Below, in pieces: positions 12,970-20,472 of a stretch of DNA of 20,548 nt. The position numbers and the translations under genes were made by a program. The stretch is from CAYQCN01 sp964415975 (lineage in GTDB: Bacteria > Patescibacteriota > Saccharimonadia > QS-5-54-17): assembly GCA_964415975.1 (NCBI GenBank), contig CAYQCN010000014.1, positions 1 through 20,548 on the forward strand, read 5' to 3'. The notes beneath the pieces are model-generated. The model did no database searches. It had not been told where the DNA came from and was given only the letters and a program-made list of their open reading frames with translations. How positions within the stretch are numbered: position 1 is the stretch's first letter; every line of letters begins with the position of its first letter.

Positions 12970-14961
12970 CTAGCTGGCGATAGCTCGTAAACCTTCTTCG
13001 TCAATCACATCAACACCATGCTTCTTAGCTTGCTCTAGTTTGCTTGAGCCAGGATTGATACCAGCAACTACGTAGTCAGTTTTGGAGCTAACGTTACTAG
13101 TCACCTTACCACCACGATTTTCAATATATTCACTTATTTCAGATCTACTCATGTCGCTTAATGTGCCAGTGACTACAAAAGTTTTACCCTCTAGTTCTTC
13201 ACTGCGGCCCGCAGGAGCTTGCCACTCAACCCCAGCCGCCTCAAGCTTATTAAGCAACTGCTTATTCACCTCATTATCGAACCACTCAACGACACTCTTG
13301 GCTGCCACTTGGCCTATACCTTCAACTTGCTCTAAATCTTCTATTTTAGCTTCGGCCAATCTGTCTAAAGAGCCAAATTGATGAGCTAAATCCTGAGCTG
13401 TTTGCTGGCCGACATGACGGATGCCAAGTGCGAATATAAACCTATCTAAGGGCACAGTTTTGCTAGATGCGATCGAGTCTACGAGCTTTTCAGCTGACTT
13501 CAACCCCAAACCTTCTAGACCCTCTAAATCCTCTGAGCTAATTGCAAATAGATCGGCTGCATCTCTAATCACCCCTTCGTCAAGTAGTTGCTTGACTAGC
13601 TTCTCGCCTAAAAACTCAATGTCAAATCCACCTTTGCTGACAAAATGTTCAATCTGCCTATGCGAACGGGCTGGACAGGTTTCGTTTGGGCAGCGCCAGA
13701 CAGCTTCATCATCTTTCTTGATGAGACTGGACTCACATACTGGGCAGTTTTGGGGCATCTGAAAAGATACCTCATCGCCACTTCGCAAAGAAGGCAGACT
13801 CTCCACTACTTCTGGAATGATATCTCCGGCTTTCTGAACGATTACGGTATCGCCTATACGTACATCTTTACGATCTATCTCACCGATATTGTGCAAAGTA
13901 GCCATCTGTACAGTAGTGCCAGCAATCTGCACCGGCTTTAAGACTGCAAATGGAGTTACCGCTCCAGTGCGACCAACATTTACTTGAATGTCCTTAATCT
14001 TGGTAGAAGCCTGCTCAGCTGGATACTTGTATGCTACTGCCCCTCTGGGCGCTTTACCTACTACACCAAGACTATCATGGTCCTGCCGGTTGTCTACTGA
14101 CACCACTACACCGTCAGTATTATAGGGCAGATCACCCCTGTTTTGCCCCCAATATTCTATATAATCTTGTGCTTCTTTTAAGCTACTCACTCTTTTGTGA
14201 GCTTGATTGACTATAAATCCAATTTGGCTTGCAATTTGATATTCATCGGACAAAGAGGCTATCTTTTCAGTCGCAATCACCCTATAAGCATGAAATTGAA
14301 GCGGACGCTGAGCAGCCAACTTAGGGTCAAGCTGACGAACGCTGCCAGCAGCTAGATTGCGAGGATTGGCATAAAGCTGCAAGCCTTGTGCCCCTCTATC
14401 TTTGTTGACTATGTTAAAGTCATCTTTATAGATTATTACTTCGCCCCTCACTTCTAGACGTTGACGGACATCTAAACCTTCTGAAACTCTGAGCCTCAAC
14501 GGCACTGAACCGATGGTTCGAATGTTTTGTGTAATGTCCTCGCCAACACGACCATTGCCTCGAGTAGCAGCCTGAACTAGCTCTCCATCTTCATATATCA
14601 ATGCAGCAGCCAAACCGTCCATCTTGATATCCAGATGTAGCGACGGCTCTTCTTCTAGCTGCTTTGCTGTTTTTTCATACCAACTTTCAAGCTCAGCAAA
14701 CGAAAAGACATCATGCAAGCTGAGCATGGGCAGGCTATGCTCTACTTGGTCAAACCTATCTAGGGGTTCCGCTCCGACTCGCTGAGTAGGCGAATTGGCC
14801 TCCTTTAGCTCAGGGTAATCCGTCTCAAGCTCTTCTAGCTCTTTGACGAGCGAATCATAGGCACCATCACTTATCGTAGGATCCTCTAGCACATAATAAG
14901 AATAGCGATGATCTTCTATTTGGCTTTTAAGTCTTTCAGCGCGATTTGCGGGGCTTTTCAT
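12970..14961 (-). CDS. ligA: NAD-dependent DNA ligase
   Basis: LigA seals nicks using NAD+ in replication and repair. The 663-aa protein has an Ia-type N-terminus (DHRYSYYVLEDPTISDGAYD), catalytic Lys113 in DIKMDGLAAAL (KMDG, usually KLDG) and TRGNGRVGEDITQNIRTI. A four-cysteine zinc site (CPVCESSL then CPNETCPARS) follows, with helix-hairpin-helix repeats (LEGLEGLGLKSAEKLVDSI, IRHVGQQTAQDLA, LEQVEGIGQVAAKSV) and a C-terminal BRCT domain (about 588-663, GKTFVVTGTLSDMSRSE). Length is standard. It overlaps the end of the J-like membrane protein gene by 26 bp and is therefore probably translated from the same mRNA. Confidence 0.98.
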   Translation of the reverse strand: MKSPANRAERLKSQIEDHRYSYYVLEDPTISDGAYDSLVKELEELETDYPELKEANSPTQRVGAEPLDRFDQVEHSLPMLSLHDVFSFAELESWYEKTAKQLEEEPSLHLDIKMDGLAAALIYEDGELVQAATRGNGRVGEDITQNIRTIGSVPLRLRVSEGLDVRQRLEVRGEVIIYKDDFNIVNKDRGAQGLQLYANPRNLAAGSVRQLDPKLAAQRPLQFHAYRVIATEKIASLSDEYQIASQIGFIVNQAHKRVSSLKEAQDYIEYWGQNRGDLPYNTDGVVVSVDNRQDHDSLGVVGKAPRGAVAYKYPAEQASTKIKDIQVNVGRTGAVTPFAVLKPVQIAGTTVQMATLHNIGEIDRKDVRIGDTVIVQKAGDIIPEVVESLPSLRSGDEVSFQMPQNCPVCESSLIKKDDEAVWRCPNETCPARSHRQIEHFVSKGGFDIEFLGEKLVKQLLDEGVIRDAADLFAISSEDLEGLEGLGLKSAEKLVDSIASSKTVPLDRFIFALGIRHVGQQTAQDLAHQFGSLDRLAEAKIEDLEQVEGIGQVAAKSVVEWFDNEVNKQLLNKLEAAGVEWQAPAGRSEELEGKTFVVTGTLSDMSRSEISEYIENRGGKVTSNVSSKTDYVVAGINPGSSKLEQAKKHGVDVIDEEGLRAIAS

Positions 14962-15943
14962 GTTCGTATAATTGATCTATTACAGTTACTAAAATCGGTA
15001 AAGTTAATACAAATGACAATCCGCTAAATGCAAAAAGCTCTGCTATGTAGAAGAACTGCTCGGTCACTGCCTCCAGCGCTAAAGATGCATACAGTATTAA
15101 ATATATGATGATTAGTGGCAGCAGCGCAATAACCAAACCGCCCACTAGACGAAGTGTAAGCCACCACGCTCTACCTCGTGTCATAGCCCAACTTCTCTTA
15201 ATAGATTCTATAGGTGATGCCTCCTGGATAATTACTGTAGAAAAAATAGTTCTAAGCACGAGGTAAAACCCGATAAGCCCTAGCAGCAACATCAATCCTG
15301 TGGCTGCAGCCAGTTCGATTTGAGTCGGGAAGAACAAACCGACGGCCACTAGCTCGAAGTAAAGTGTGCCCACTACAAAACCAAGCAAACACAACATCCA
15401 AAAGAACAAGATCAAAAACTGCTTTATTAGCGCATGGGGGCCATGGTAAAAGGCTTGCCGTGCATTAATACTTTTAGCTGAATTATGGCTGAGGCGAATC
15501 GCCACCCAAAACAATACCGATACCATCATTGCCCGCCACAGTCCTTGACCCAACTCAAAATCATCGACAGTGAAAAATATGAACAACCAATCAACCAGCA
15601 TTGCCACTATGCCTATACGCAACCAGAGCCATTTGTGCCGCCAAAATATTGATAGCGCACTGCTAATAGGTCGGTGCGGCCTAGGTCTGCCACCACGTCG
15701 ACTCTCCGCTTTTGGAGCACTGGACATGTCTGAGCTAGACAAATGCAATTTATCATAGGCCTTACGGCTACTCTTGTCGCTTAATATATTGTAGGCATCT
15801 TCAATGGCTTTAAGTTTTTGCCTAGAATTTTTACTAGATTTTGACTTTAATTTTTGCTTTTGCTCCTGATAAGAGTGCTTAATTTCTTTCTGGGTGGCAC
15901 CTGGCTTTACCTTGAGCAGTTCGTAGTGATTTTTTTTCGTCAT
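14936..15943 (-). CDS. J-like domain fused to multi-pass membrane protein
   Basis: A 335-aa protein. Residues 4-66 resemble a DnaJ J-domain (NHYELLKVKPGATQKEIKHSY, then AIEDAYNILSDKSSRKAYDK), but the loop between helices II and III reads KLKSKSSKNSRQKLKA and lacks the HPD tripeptide needed to stimulate Hsp70 ATPase. A basic linker (about 80-92) leads to about six transmembrane segments (near 105-125, 137-150, 174-196, 213-237, 264-288, 300-322). The stretch EASPIESIKRSWAMTRGRAWW between segments resembles membrane domains seen in glycerophosphodiester-phosphodiesterase-like proteins. The J-like part should face the cytoplasm. Its 3' end overlaps ligA. TTAGCA-16-TACAAT lies 7 bp before the ATG, so the mRNA is probably leaderless. 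Function unknown. Confidence 0.82.
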   Translation of the reverse strand: MTKKNHYELLKVKPGATQKEIKHSYQEQKQKLKSKSSKNSRQKLKAIEDAYNILSDKSSRKAYDKLHLSSSDMSSAPKAESRRGGRPRPHRPISSALSIFWRHKWLWLRIGIVAMLVDWLFIFFTVDDFELGQGLWRAMMVSVLFWVAIRLSHNSAKSINARQAFYHGPHALIKQFLILFFWMLCLLGFVVGTLYFELVAVGLFFPTQIELAAATGLMLLLGLIGFYLVLRTIFSTVIIQEASPIESIKRSWAMTRGRAWWLTLRLVGGLVIALLPLIIIYLILYASLALEAVTEQFFYIAELFAFSGLSFVLTLPILVTVIDQLYEHEKPRKSR

Positions 15944-15950
15944 ATATCCA

Positions 15951-15978
15951 ATTGTATATTAGGGGTTTGTATTGCTAA
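15951..15978 (-). promoter_or_regulatory. Promoter abutting the J-like gene start
   Basis: The minus strand reads TTAGCA (15978-15973), a 16-bp spacer and TACAAT (15956-15951), with only 7 bp before the ATG and no Shine-Dalgarno. Confidence 0.5.
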
Positions 15979-15988
15979 GGCTCTAAGA

Positions 15989-16882
15989 TTAAAGCTGCCG
16001 GCCCATTTTGTTGAGCTGCTCAATTCGCTGCTCGGTAGGCGGATGGGTACTAAACAAATTGGCAAATTTCTTGGCCGTTTTGCCGCGACCTAGCGGGTTG
16101 GAGATAAACAAATGAGCAGTCGAGCTATTGGCCTTCTGCATAGGTCGATTGTAGCCTGATATTTTCTGCAATGCACTAGCCAGACCTTCAGGATAACGAG
16201 TCAGCAAGGCTCCAGAAGAATCTGCTAGCAACTCGCGTCTACGCGATACTGCAAACTTCAACAACATTGCCACCAAAGGTGCGATGATAGCCGCCACCAA
16301 CGCTAGCACTATAGCTATGGCATTACCGCGCTCATTGCCGCCATTGAAGCCGCCAAACAGTCCAATACGAAGAATCATATCGCTTATAAAGGCAACTACG
16401 GTCACCAGAACCAGTACAATACCCATCACTCGAATGTCGTAGTTTTGAATGTGACTAAGCTCATGGGCCATTACGCCTTCAAGCTCTTTGTCATCAAGTG
16501 TTTCTAAAAGGCCAGTCGTGACTCCAACTATACTGTTTTCGGGATTGCGCCCTGTAGCAAATGCGTTAGGAGCTGGATCTTCTATTATGTAGATTTTTGG
16601 CATAGGCATACCGGCAGCAATGGTCAGATTTTCGACTGTACGATAAAGCTTGGGGGCTTGTCGCTTTTCTATAGGCTTAGCCCCAGTCATAGCTGTAGCT
16701 ACCTTAGCAGAAGCAAAGTAGCCTACTACCGCATAAACAATTGCGAAAACAGCCACCGGTATAAATAGCCCTGGGCTCTCAAGCGCAATACTGACTACGT
16801 AGCCGAGAAGTCCCACTACCACTACAAATAGTGACATAATTACAAAAGTCTTAACCTGGTTGGCGCGAATACTTGAATACAC
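15989..16882 (-). CDS. htpX: Membrane zinc metalloprotease HtpX
   Basis: HtpX degrades misfolded membrane proteins. The 297-aa M48 peptidase has an N-terminal pair of membrane segments (about 12-30, 42-58), the HELSH zinc motif (140-144) in EGVMAHELSHIQNYDIRVM, the third ligand Glu217 in RRRELLAD, two central membrane segments (about 152-172, 188-210) and FSTHPPTEQRIEQL near the C-terminus. The start is GTG at 16882, and MYSSIRANQVKTFVIM aligns well with the family N-terminus. There is no clear Shine-Dalgarno. It follows lemA by 50 bp, the common lemA-htpX pairing. Confidence 0.95.
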   Translation of the reverse strand: MYSSIRANQVKTFVIMSLFVVVVGLLGYVVSIALESPGLFIPVAVFAIVYAVVGYFASAKVATAMTGAKPIEKRQAPKLYRTVENLTIAAGMPMPKIYIIEDPAPNAFATGRNPENSIVGVTTGLLETLDDKELEGVMAHELSHIQNYDIRVMGIVLVLVTVVAFISDMILRIGLFGGFNGGNERGNAIAIVLALVAAIIAPLVAMLLKFAVSRRRELLADSSGALLTRYPEGLASALQKISGYNRPMQKANSSTAHLFISNPLGRGKTAKKFANLFSTHPPTEQRIEQLNKMGRQL

Positions 16883-16932
16883 AGCTTGAGTCTTTCTATT
16901 TACTTACTACTCAATAGATATTTCTTTACAGA

Positions 16933-17481
16933 CTAGAATTCGACATTTACAGGCTTCTCTATGCTAGCCATATCTTCTACTTCGAAGAATTCACGCTTAG
17001 TAAAGCCGAGCATGCGGGCGAACAAATTAGTCGGAAAAACCTGAATCTTGATATTTAGATCTCGGACAGCACCATTATAGAAACGTCGAGCGGCTTGGAT
17101 CTTATCTTCCGTATCTACCAATTCTTGCTGAAGTTCACGAAAGTTCTGATCGGCTTTTAGATCGGGGTAGGCTTCTGCTACGGCAAAAAGGCTCTTGAGG
17201 GCGCCCTCAAATTGATTCTCTGCATCTTCCGTCTCTTTAACACTTTCTGCCTGCATGGCTTGAGATCGAGCCTTAGTCACCTCTTCAAAGACCTCTTTCT
17301 CGTGTGAGGCGTAGCCTTTGACGGTGTTTATAAGGTTAGGTATAAGATCTAACCTTCGTTTCAATTGAACAGTTATGTCGCTCCAAGCCTCATTGGTTCG
17401 GACCTTGGCTCTAACTAGGCCATTATATATAAATATTATACCAAGGATGACTATAACCAATACTGTTACTGCAATCCACAT
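16933..17481 (-). CDS. lemA: LemA family protein
   Basis: A 182-aa LemA protein with a single N-terminal membrane segment (4-20, AVTVLVIVILGIIFIYN), then a helical bundle: NEAWSDITVQLKRRLDLIPN, VKGYASHEKEVFEEV, and LKADQNFRELQQELVDTEDK then ARRFYNGAVRDLN, all family hallmarks. The molecular role is poorly defined; the frequent pairing with htpX suggests membrane-protein or envelope quality control. AAAGGAA precedes the ATG. Confidence 0.95.
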   Translation of the reverse strand: MWIAVTVLVIVILGIIFIYNGLVRAKVRTNEAWSDITVQLKRRLDLIPNLINTVKGYASHEKEVFEEVTKARSQAMQAESVKETEDAENQFEGALKSLFAVAEAYPDLKADQNFRELQQELVDTEDKIQAARRFYNGAVRDLNIKIQVFPTNLFARMLGFTKREFFEVEDMASIEKPVNVEF

Positions 17482-17511
17482 ATGTTATTTCCTTTCACTT
17501 AAACTGGATAC

Positions 17512-17520
17512 ATTGTACCA
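17512..17520 (-). promoter_or_regulatory. Extended -10 promoter for lemA-htpX
   Basis: The minus strand reads TGGTACAAT (TGn plus TACAAT), 30 bp before the lemA ATG. The expected leader is about 24 nt and contains AAAGGAA. No strong -35 is seen. Confidence 0.5.
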
Positions 17521-17550
17521 TTTTCGGCACTGGAACTCTAGAAAAAGCTT

Positions 17551-17580
17551 TTGCGCAAAACAAAACATGTACGCTACTAT
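17551..17580 (+). promoter_or_regulatory. Promoter for tRNA-Cys and tRNA-Leu
   Basis: TTGCGC (17551-17556), an 18-bp spacer and TACTAT (17575-17580) lie 35 bp before tRNA-Cys. It diverges from the lemA promoter. Confidence 0.5.
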
Positions 17581-17615
17581 ATATAGGTGTTAGAAGCAAA
17601 GAAACTTGATATTAT

Positions 17616-17689
17616 GGCACCATGGCCGAGTGGTTAGGCAGAGGTCTGCAAAACCTCTTACGGCGGTTCGATTCCGCCTGGTGCCTCCA
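17616..17689 (+). tRNA. tRNA-Cys(GCA)
   Basis: A 74-nt cloverleaf with encoded CCA. Acceptor GGCACCA/TGGTGCC, discriminator U73 (a Cys identity base), anticodon stem GAGGT/ACCTC with loop CTGCAAA and anticodon GCA. Six bp separate it from tRNA-Leu. Confidence 0.97.
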
Positions 17690-17695
17690 AAATGC

Positions 17696-17784
17696 GGGCG
17701 AGTGGCGGAACTGGCATACGCGGTAGACTTAAAATCTGCTGCCCTTATTAGGGCTTGAGGGTTCGAGTCCCTCCTCGCCCACCA
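17696..17784 (+). tRNA. tRNA-Leu(TAA)
   Basis: An 89-nt class II tRNA with encoded CCA. Acceptor GGGCGAG/CTCGCCC, anticodon loop CTTAAAA with anticodon TAA (UUA codons), a long variable arm (GCCCTTATTAGGGC) and T-loop GGTTCGAGTCC. Probably co-transcribed with tRNA-Cys. Confidence 0.96.
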
Positions 17785-17801
17785 AGCAAATTTTTCAATT
17801 C

Positions 17802-17831
17802 ACAAAAGGCGCTGCTACTTTTGTATTTTTA
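17802..17831 (+). terminator. Intrinsic terminator after tRNA-Leu
   Basis: ACAAAAG (17802-17808) pairs with CTTTTGT (17818-17824) across a 9-nt loop, followed by ATTTTT. The 3' arm overlaps the -35 of the next tRNA promoter. Confidence 0.65.
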
Positions 17832-17848
17832 AAGTTTTGTCTTATACT
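17821..17848 (+). promoter_or_regulatory. Promoter for tRNA-Val
   Basis: TTGTAT (17821-17826), a 16-bp spacer and TATACT (17843-17848), with the tRNA starting 17 bp downstream. Confidence 0.55.
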
Positions 17849-17864
17849 TAATTCGTATCATTGA

Positions 17865-17941
17865 GGGCTCTTAGCTCAGCTGGCTAGAGCGTCTGGTTTA
17901 CACCCAGAAGGTCGGAGGTTCGAGTCCTCCAGAGCCCACCA
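17865..17941 (+). tRNA. tRNA-Val(TAC)
   Basis: A 77-nt cloverleaf with encoded CCA. Acceptor GGGCTCT/AGAGCCC, anticodon stem TCTGG/CCAGA with loop TTTACAC and anticodon TAC (GUA codons), T-loop GGTTCGAGTCC. Confidence 0.97.
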
Positions 17942-17967
17942 ACAAGATAACTGACAACAATATTTCT

Positions 17968-18003
17968 AAAGCTGGCTACAATTAATGGTCAGCTTTATTT
18001 TTA
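17968..18003 (+). terminator. Terminator after tRNA-Val
   Basis: AAAGCTG (17968-17974) pairs with CAGCTTT (17990-17996), followed by ATTTTTA. It lies between convergent tRNA-Val and response-regulator genes; the T-tract favours plus-strand use. Confidence 0.6.
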
Positions 18004-18033
18004 TCTTAAATGAATATCTATTTGAATAATCGT

Positions 18034-18411
18034 TCAGCTCCTATGGCTCTCAAGCCTGGACTGTACCTTTTTAACTAAATCGTCTAGCTCCCAATCTGAT
18101 TTGGTCAGGTAATCATTTACTCCCAAGTTCATCAGTTCGAGCACATGCTCACTGTTGTCTGAGTTGGTAAGAGCCATCACTAAAACTTTATCGCCACCCT
18201 CTTGCTCGCGCAGCTGTTTGAGCATCTCGAGTCCATCCATCTTCGGCATCAAGACGTCGAGCAGTACCACATCTGGCTGGAACTCTGCGGCAGTCTTTAA
18301 TCCCTCCTCTCCGTCTGATGCAGACTTCACTTCATAGCCCTCATCGCTAAATGTATCGCTCATGACACTTGCAAGTGACTCATTGTCTTCAACTATTAGC
18401 AGCTTAGTCAT
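18034..18411 (-). CDS. Single-domain response regulator (CheY-like)
   Basis: A 125-aa receiver domain with nothing after it. Phosphoacceptor Asp52 (VVLLDVLMPKMDG), acidic pocket Glu8/Asp9 (LIVEDN), Thr82 (MALTNSD) and Lys104 (YLTKSDW) are all present. With no DNA-binding or enzymatic output domain it probably signals by protein contact or acts in a phosphorelay. Two in-frame ATGs exist; the one at 18411 is chosen because AGGAGG (18423-18418) touches the first ATG (18417) but lies 6 bp from the second. The start overlaps the kinase 3' end by 8 bp, so kinase and regulator are a coupled pair. TGA stop. Confidence 0.93.
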   Translation of the reverse strand: MTKLLIVEDNESLASVMSDTFSDEGYEVKSASDGEEGLKTAAEFQPDVVLLDVLMPKMDGLEMLKQLREQEGGDKVLVMALTNSDNSEHVLELMNLGVNDYLTKSDWELDDLVKKVQSRLESHRS

Positions 18412-20185
18412 CTTCATCCTCCTTTTGTTCTATTGTATCAGGTTCTATATTCGGCAAACTAACGGCAAAGTGCGTGCCTTTACCTGACTTGGACTCAAAC
18501 CATATATCACCACCAAGCCGATTTACGGCCTCTTTAACGCTGTATAGGCCTAATCCTGTACCTTCTATATCACTAGTTACAGCATTCTCCGCCCGAAACA
18601 GCTTAGCAAATACGTTATGCTGCTCGTCCTCTGGTATGCCCATACCTGTATCTTCCACGTTCAAGACTAAACCGCCCTTGAGCCTTGCTACACTGCCACG
18701 ATAAGAGCTGACAGATATTGTCACCTTGCCTTCAGCCGGTGTGTACTTTACAGCATTGGATACAAGATTTTGCACAATCATTTCCAAAAGCTGAGAATCT
18801 GTTGAAATAGCTGTGCTTTCTTTTGTATTCTTGACAACGTTGAGCTTTTTGTCTTTGATTATCGGCTTGAGGTCGCCTACTATTTTGTCTACTACTTCAG
18901 CTACGTCTTGTTGCTTGGGCTTTAGGGCATTTACCCTTAGCTGCAACCTCGAAGCGTCCAGGTAGTCGCTCAAAAGTCCGCTCATACGCGCGCTATCTTC
19001 GTATATGGTGCTTAGGTATTTTCGGTCTTTATCGGCTAAGTCTGCCGTTTTAAGTAGCCGCTCTGCATACCATCTTATAGCCCCCAATGGAGTTCTTAGC
19101 TGATGGGACGCAAGGGACAAAAATTCATCTTTCGCCCTAGCAACTGCCCGCTCTTCGGTTATATCACGAAAAACCTGTATAGCACCCGCCAATTCGCCAT
19201 TATCACCTTGTACAGGGCTGGTTGTAATAGATACAGGCAGCAATTCTTGATTGTAGTTTCTGCAGTAGTACTCCGACGTATGCTGACCAGACTGAGACTT
19301 GAGGGTGACCATGATTGGATGTTTACTGCTGTCGATCTCCTTACCACTGTCTGTATAAAGCTTAAATGTATCTTCATACTTTTTATTGATAATGTCTCTT
19401 TTGTAAAAGTTGAATAGCCCCATAGTCACATGATTGGCCATGATAATTTTGCCGTCTTGATCAAGTGCTATTACGCCTTCTCCGATGCTCTCTAGCAAAG
19501 CCTCGTTCTGGGCGCTCTGACGAGACATTATCTTTAAATTTTCATCCAATGAGGCTGTAACTGCCTCACGATGCTTTATCTCATCTTGCAATTGAGTATA
19601 AATCTGTGACAACTTGCCTTCTCGCTGCGACACAGATTCGGTCTTTTTATCTAGGTTGTCTTGATAAAAATACACGAAAATAGCCACCAAAAAGACTGCC
19701 AATATTAATTGCATGAAAGTATCAGCATCATAGCTGATGACATCTACGGCAATATATCCCATCTGAGTGGCTATATATATAGCCAATATCACTAATACTA
19801 CTGTAAGCAGCCAGACAGTGCCGCCATCCTTACCGCGCAAGAATGTAGCTACTACCGGAAATACAAAAAACCAAAAAGTAGTAGCATTACTCAGCCCATC
19901 AACCAATACTGAGAATACTAAAAGAGAAAGTAATATCAATATAGTCAGCGATGAAGCCAGCTGATAGTAGCCTTTATGAAGGACAAAAACACTTACCCAC
20001 AAGGCAGTCAATACCATAACGCTAAAGCCAGCCACATGCAACGAATCTAAAAATACCGATACCAAAGCCTGAAGCGCAATTATGCCCACTAGTATGAGCA
20101 GTAATATACGCAGGAAGCGTTGCTGATAATACAGGTCTACCGCTTCATCTACTGTCGACTTTTTTGAGCTTTTGTTTTTAGTCAT
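18404..20185 (-). CDS. Membrane sensor histidine kinase with PAS domain
   Basis: A 593-aa kinase. After a short basic N-terminus, about six hydrophobic segments cover residues 23-174; a coiled-coil linker (about 176-235), a PAS domain (about 230-343, ALLESIGEGVIALDQDGKI) and HisKA follow, with His361 in FLSLASHQLRTPLGAIRW. HATPase has the N box (NLVSNAVKYTP), G1 (VEDTGMGIP) and G2 (EGTGLGLYSVKEAV). It ends in an acidic tail. The start at ATG 20185 (MTKNKSSKK) is preferred over ATG 20242, because the upstream segment is an unlikely N-terminus and lies in the tRNA-Phe promoter region. No Shine-Dalgarno is visible. The stimulus is unknown; there is no large extracytoplasmic loop, so it may sense the membrane itself or a ligand at the PAS. 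Confidence 0.93.
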   Translation of the reverse strand: MTKNKSSKKSTVDEAVDLYYQQRFLRILLLILVGIIALQALVSVFLDSLHVAGFSVMVLTALWVSVFVLHKGYYQLASSLTILILLSLLVFSVLVDGLSNATTFWFFVFPVVATFLRGKDGGTVWLLTVVLVILAIYIATQMGYIAVDVISYDADTFMQLILAVFLVAIFVYFYQDNLDKKTESVSQREGKLSQIYTQLQDEIKHREAVTASLDENLKIMSRQSAQNEALLESIGEGVIALDQDGKIIMANHVTMGLFNFYKRDIINKKYEDTFKLYTDSGKEIDSSKHPIMVTLKSQSGQHTSEYYCRNYNQELLPVSITTSPVQGDNGELAGAIQVFRDITEERAVARAKDEFLSLASHQLRTPLGAIRWYAERLLKTADLADKDRKYLSTIYEDSARMSGLLSDYLDASRLQLRVNALKPKQQDVAEVVDKIVGDLKPIIKDKKLNVVKNTKESTAISTDSQLLEMIVQNLVSNAVKYTPAEGKVTISVSSYRGSVARLKGGLVLNVEDTGMGIPEDEQHNVFAKLFRAENAVTSDIEGTGLGLYSVKEAVNRLGGDIWFESKSGKGTHFAVSLPNIEPDTIEQKEDEDD

Positions 20186-20236
20186 TTTAATAGAGATAAT
20201 TATGCCATTAGTGTAGCATGCTAAATTTGAATTTGC

Positions 20237-20266
20237 TTGCATTATAACTAATAGCTCGACTACAAT
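20237..20266 (+). promoter_or_regulatory. Promoter for tRNA-Phe
   Basis: TTGCAT (20237-20242), an 18-bp spacer and TACAAT (20261-20266), 32 bp before tRNA-Phe. It is divergent from the histidine kinase gene. Confidence 0.55.
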
Positions 20267-20298
20267 CTAATGTGCAACTAAGCATCATAAGTTAATAT

Positions 20299-20374
20299 GG
20301 CGAGATAGCTCAGTTGGTAGAGCACCGCCCTGAAGAGGCGGGTGTCCTCGGTTCGAGTCCGAGTCTCGCCACCA
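20299..20374 (+). tRNA. tRNA-Phe(GAA)
   Basis: A 76-nt cloverleaf with encoded CCA. Acceptor GGCGAGA/TCTCGCC, anticodon stem CCGCC/GGCGG with loop CTGAAGA and anticodon GAA, T-loop GGTTCGAGTCC. Confidence 0.97.
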
Positions 20375-20392
20375 GAACGGCCAAGCCGTTCT
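20374..20392 (+). terminator. Hairpin directly after tRNA-Phe
   Basis: AGAACGGC and GCCGTTCT form an 8-bp stem with a CAA loop, starting at the last base of the tRNA CCA. The T-tract after it is poor (AGTTAAAAGTT), so it may be a weak terminator or a 3'-processing signal. Confidence 0.45.
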
Positions 20393-20399
20393 AGTTAAA

Positions 20400-20466
20400 A
20401 GTTATAAAGTTTATAATGTTAAAAGCTTAGTGACTTTATGAACTTTAAACTTTATACTTTATAACT
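20400..20466. repeat. AT-rich inverted and tandem repeats between tRNAs
   Basis: AGTTATAAAG (20400-20409) and CTTTATAACT (20457-20466) are perfect inverted copies. The right part also has four CTTTA units starting at 20434, 20443, 20450 and 20457. The element contains the -10 of the tRNA-Gly promoter. Confidence 0.5.
20430..20458 (+). promoter_or_regulatory. Promoter for tRNA-Gly
   Basis: GTGACT (20430-20435), a 17-bp spacer and TATACT (20453-20458), 15 bp before tRNA-Gly. Confidence 0.5.
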
Positions 20467-20472
20467 ACACAC

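Noticed and set aside
20186..20242. Upstream ATG for the histidine kinase at 20242
   Set aside because: No ribosome-binding site, an atypical N-terminus, and overlap with the divergent tRNA-Phe promoter.
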